A program made the translations under genes and the position numbers. Below are positions 4,790-5,451 of a DNA stretch of 5,451 nucleotides, piece by piece (the first letter of the stretch is position 1; each line of letters begins with the position of its first letter). Source of the DNA: Methanothrix sp. (GTDB lineage Archaea; Halobacteriota; Methanosarcinia; Methanotrichales; Methanotrichaceae). The stretch spans positions 1-5,451 of the forward strand of contig JAABPZ010000117.1 in NCBI GenBank assembly GCA_011391755.1. The letters are read 5' to 3'. Below the pieces are notes generated by a model. The model made no database searches. It was not told the origin of the DNA and saw nothing but the letters and a program-made list of their open reading frames with translations.

Positions 4790-4800
4790 ACTAATAATTT
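4790..4800 (-). promoter_or_regulatory. Possible weak promoter element of the arv operon
   Basis: On the minus strand AAATTATTAGT lies about 40 bp before the arvA ATG and could act as a degenerate TATA element, giving a short leader of about 15 nt that still contains the GAGGT ribosome site. The match to consensus is poor; read-through from the upstream radical SAM gene is the alternative. Confidence 0.2.
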
Positions 4801-4811
4801 TCCATGGAAAA
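4798..4811. promoter_or_regulatory. 14-bp perfect palindrome upstream of the arv operon
   Basis: TTTTCCATGGAAAA is a perfect 14-bp palindrome in the 72-bp gap between the radical SAM gene and arvA. It overlaps the region where the arv promoter should lie and adjoins the oligo-T tract ending the upstream gene, so it could be a repressor site or part of a terminator. Confidence 0.3.
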
Positions 4812-4823
4812 AAATTAAAAAAA
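4808..4823 (-). terminator. Double oligo-T terminator of the radical SAM gene
   Basis: On the minus strand T7-AA-T7 begins 5 bp after the TAA stop of the radical SAM gene. This is a strong archaeal-type terminator and suggests that the arv operon below it is mostly transcribed separately. Confidence 0.55.
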
Positions 4824-4828
4824 TTGAC

Positions 4829-5451
4829 TTAGCTAAAGATTTCCTGGGCCGGGCAATGGCTGACGAATCCCTCGAACTGCCCAGAGCTACGTAGAGCCTT
4901 CCAGGCATCTTTCAGAGATGAGTCCTTGATATTGGCATAGCTCTCCTGCAAATAGGGACAGGCTCTGACGCTGCCGTCAACTGCCACATGCAGCCACCTT
5001 CTTCCAGCCATGCAGCCCAGCAATTGGCCCTCAAAATAGGTATTGGCAAAAAGGCGCGGGCCGCCCGGCGTGGAGTTGATCTTCTTGTAGAGGTCGATGA
5101 TCTTCTCCTTCTCAATCAATGTCAGCTTTTCCTCAGGAGTCCTCGGCATGCCCTCCCAGATGGACAGCTCTTGCACACCCAATTTTGCCGCCAAATCGTA
5201 GAGATCCGAGATCCTGTCCACCTGACCGGCCTTTATATGGCAGGACATAGTTACCATCAATCCCGTCTGTAGAGCAATCTGTATGGCTCCTATTGCCTTG
5301 GCATGAGATCCGACTACTCCCCTCACCAGGTCGTGCTCCTCAGGATTGGTGCTGTAAACGCCAATGATAAGATTATAAAGCCCGGCTTCTCTGAGCTTGA
5401 CTGCCTTCTCCACAGTCATGTCCAGACCCGGCGTGAAGAGGTTGACTACGG
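4829..5451 (-). CDS. Radical SAM protein, C-terminal part (start outside the window)
   Basis: The reading frame is open to the window edge, so about 206 C-terminal residues are visible; the ATG at 5419 is internal, because the frame continues upstream with VVNLFTPGLD. The radical SAM CX3CX2C cluster motif would lie in the missing N-terminal part. The visible half of the TIM barrel has the typical order: LREAGLYNLIIGVYS, HDLVRG, an AI-I helix, GLMVTMSCHIK, LYDLAAKLGVQELSIWEG. Near the C-terminus, numbering from the ATG at 5419, Cys136-X12-Gly149-X4-Cys154 matches the start of a SPASM/Twitch auxiliary Fe-S domain (CX9-15GX4C), followed by a single Cys189 just before the end. That is a shortened set compared with full SPASM proteins (seven cysteines) and fits a Twitch-type domain. 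Such enzymes include MoaA-, NirJ- and peptide-modifying types; substrate cannot be told from this part. Confidence 0.8.
   Translation of the reverse strand, partial: VVNLFTPGLDMTVEKAVKLREAGLYNLIIGVYSTNPEEHDLVRGVVGSHAKAIGAIQIALQTGLMVTMSCHIKAGQVDRISDLYDLAAKLGVQELSIWEGMPRTPEEKLTLIEKEKIIDLYKKINSTPGGPRLFANTYFEGQLLGCMAGRRWLHVAVDGSVRACPYLQESYANIKDSSLKDAWKALRSSGQFEGFVSHCPAQEIFS

Noticed and set aside
1..5451. CRISPR array, tRNA or rRNA genes, insertion sequence ends
   Set aside because: No regularly spaced repeats, cloverleaf sequence, rRNA stretches, transposase frame or terminal inverted repeats were seen.

Overview
The window looks like chromosomal DNA of a methanogenic euryarchaeon, most likely one of the Methanosarcinales and possibly Methanothrix (Methanosaeta). 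The reasons are archaeal TATA elements (TTTATATA class), Shine-Dalgarno sites matching the archaeal 16S tail (GGAGGTGATC family), oligo-T terminators, Sec-type secreted proteins with N-glycosylation sequons, and above all a complete euryarchaeal GTPase / DUF2073 / zinc-ribbon operon. The genus is inference; the domain and phylum are well supported.

Left part (1-2301, plus strand): a promoter with TATA box, an operator-like inverted repeat and a 5'-UTR hairpin precede two consecutive genes for secreted proteins (273 and 394 aa). The two are diverged paralogues sharing one uncharacterised domain that ends in a Pro-Cys-X4-Cys motif. The second has an extra Ig-like domain in front and a Ser/Thr-rich tail with another PCX4C. 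An oligo-T tract lies between them and a two-way T/A tract lies after them.

Middle (2302-3318): an AT-rich stretch of about 450 bp with no annotated gene contains a previously unflagged candidate transcription unit on the minus strand. A consensus TATA box sits about 26 bp before an RNA closed by an 8-bp perfect stem; the same unit also contains a 26-codon hydrophobic ORF. Then, on the plus strand, come a 135-aa secreted protein with an exactly repeated 11-residue motif and, 11 bp later, a 49-aa small protein missed by ORF length cut-offs.

Right part (3327-5451, minus strand): the operon arvA-arvB-arvC, read from 4756 down to 3327. It encodes a small Ras-superfamily/Era-like GTPase, a DUF2073 protein and a zinc-ribbon (DUF2072) protein, fused by a stop/start overlap and an abutting TAG-ATG. 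From memory of the Haloferax work on this family, the set drives extracellular vesicle formation in Euryarchaeota. Upstream of it, separated by 72 bp with an oligo-T terminator and a 14-bp palindrome, is the C-terminal part of a radical SAM protein with a SPASM/Twitch-type cysteine pattern, cut by the window edge.

Overall the window joins an envelope/secretome block (three secreted proteins) to a membrane-remodelling operon. A functional link between them is not shown by the sequence.
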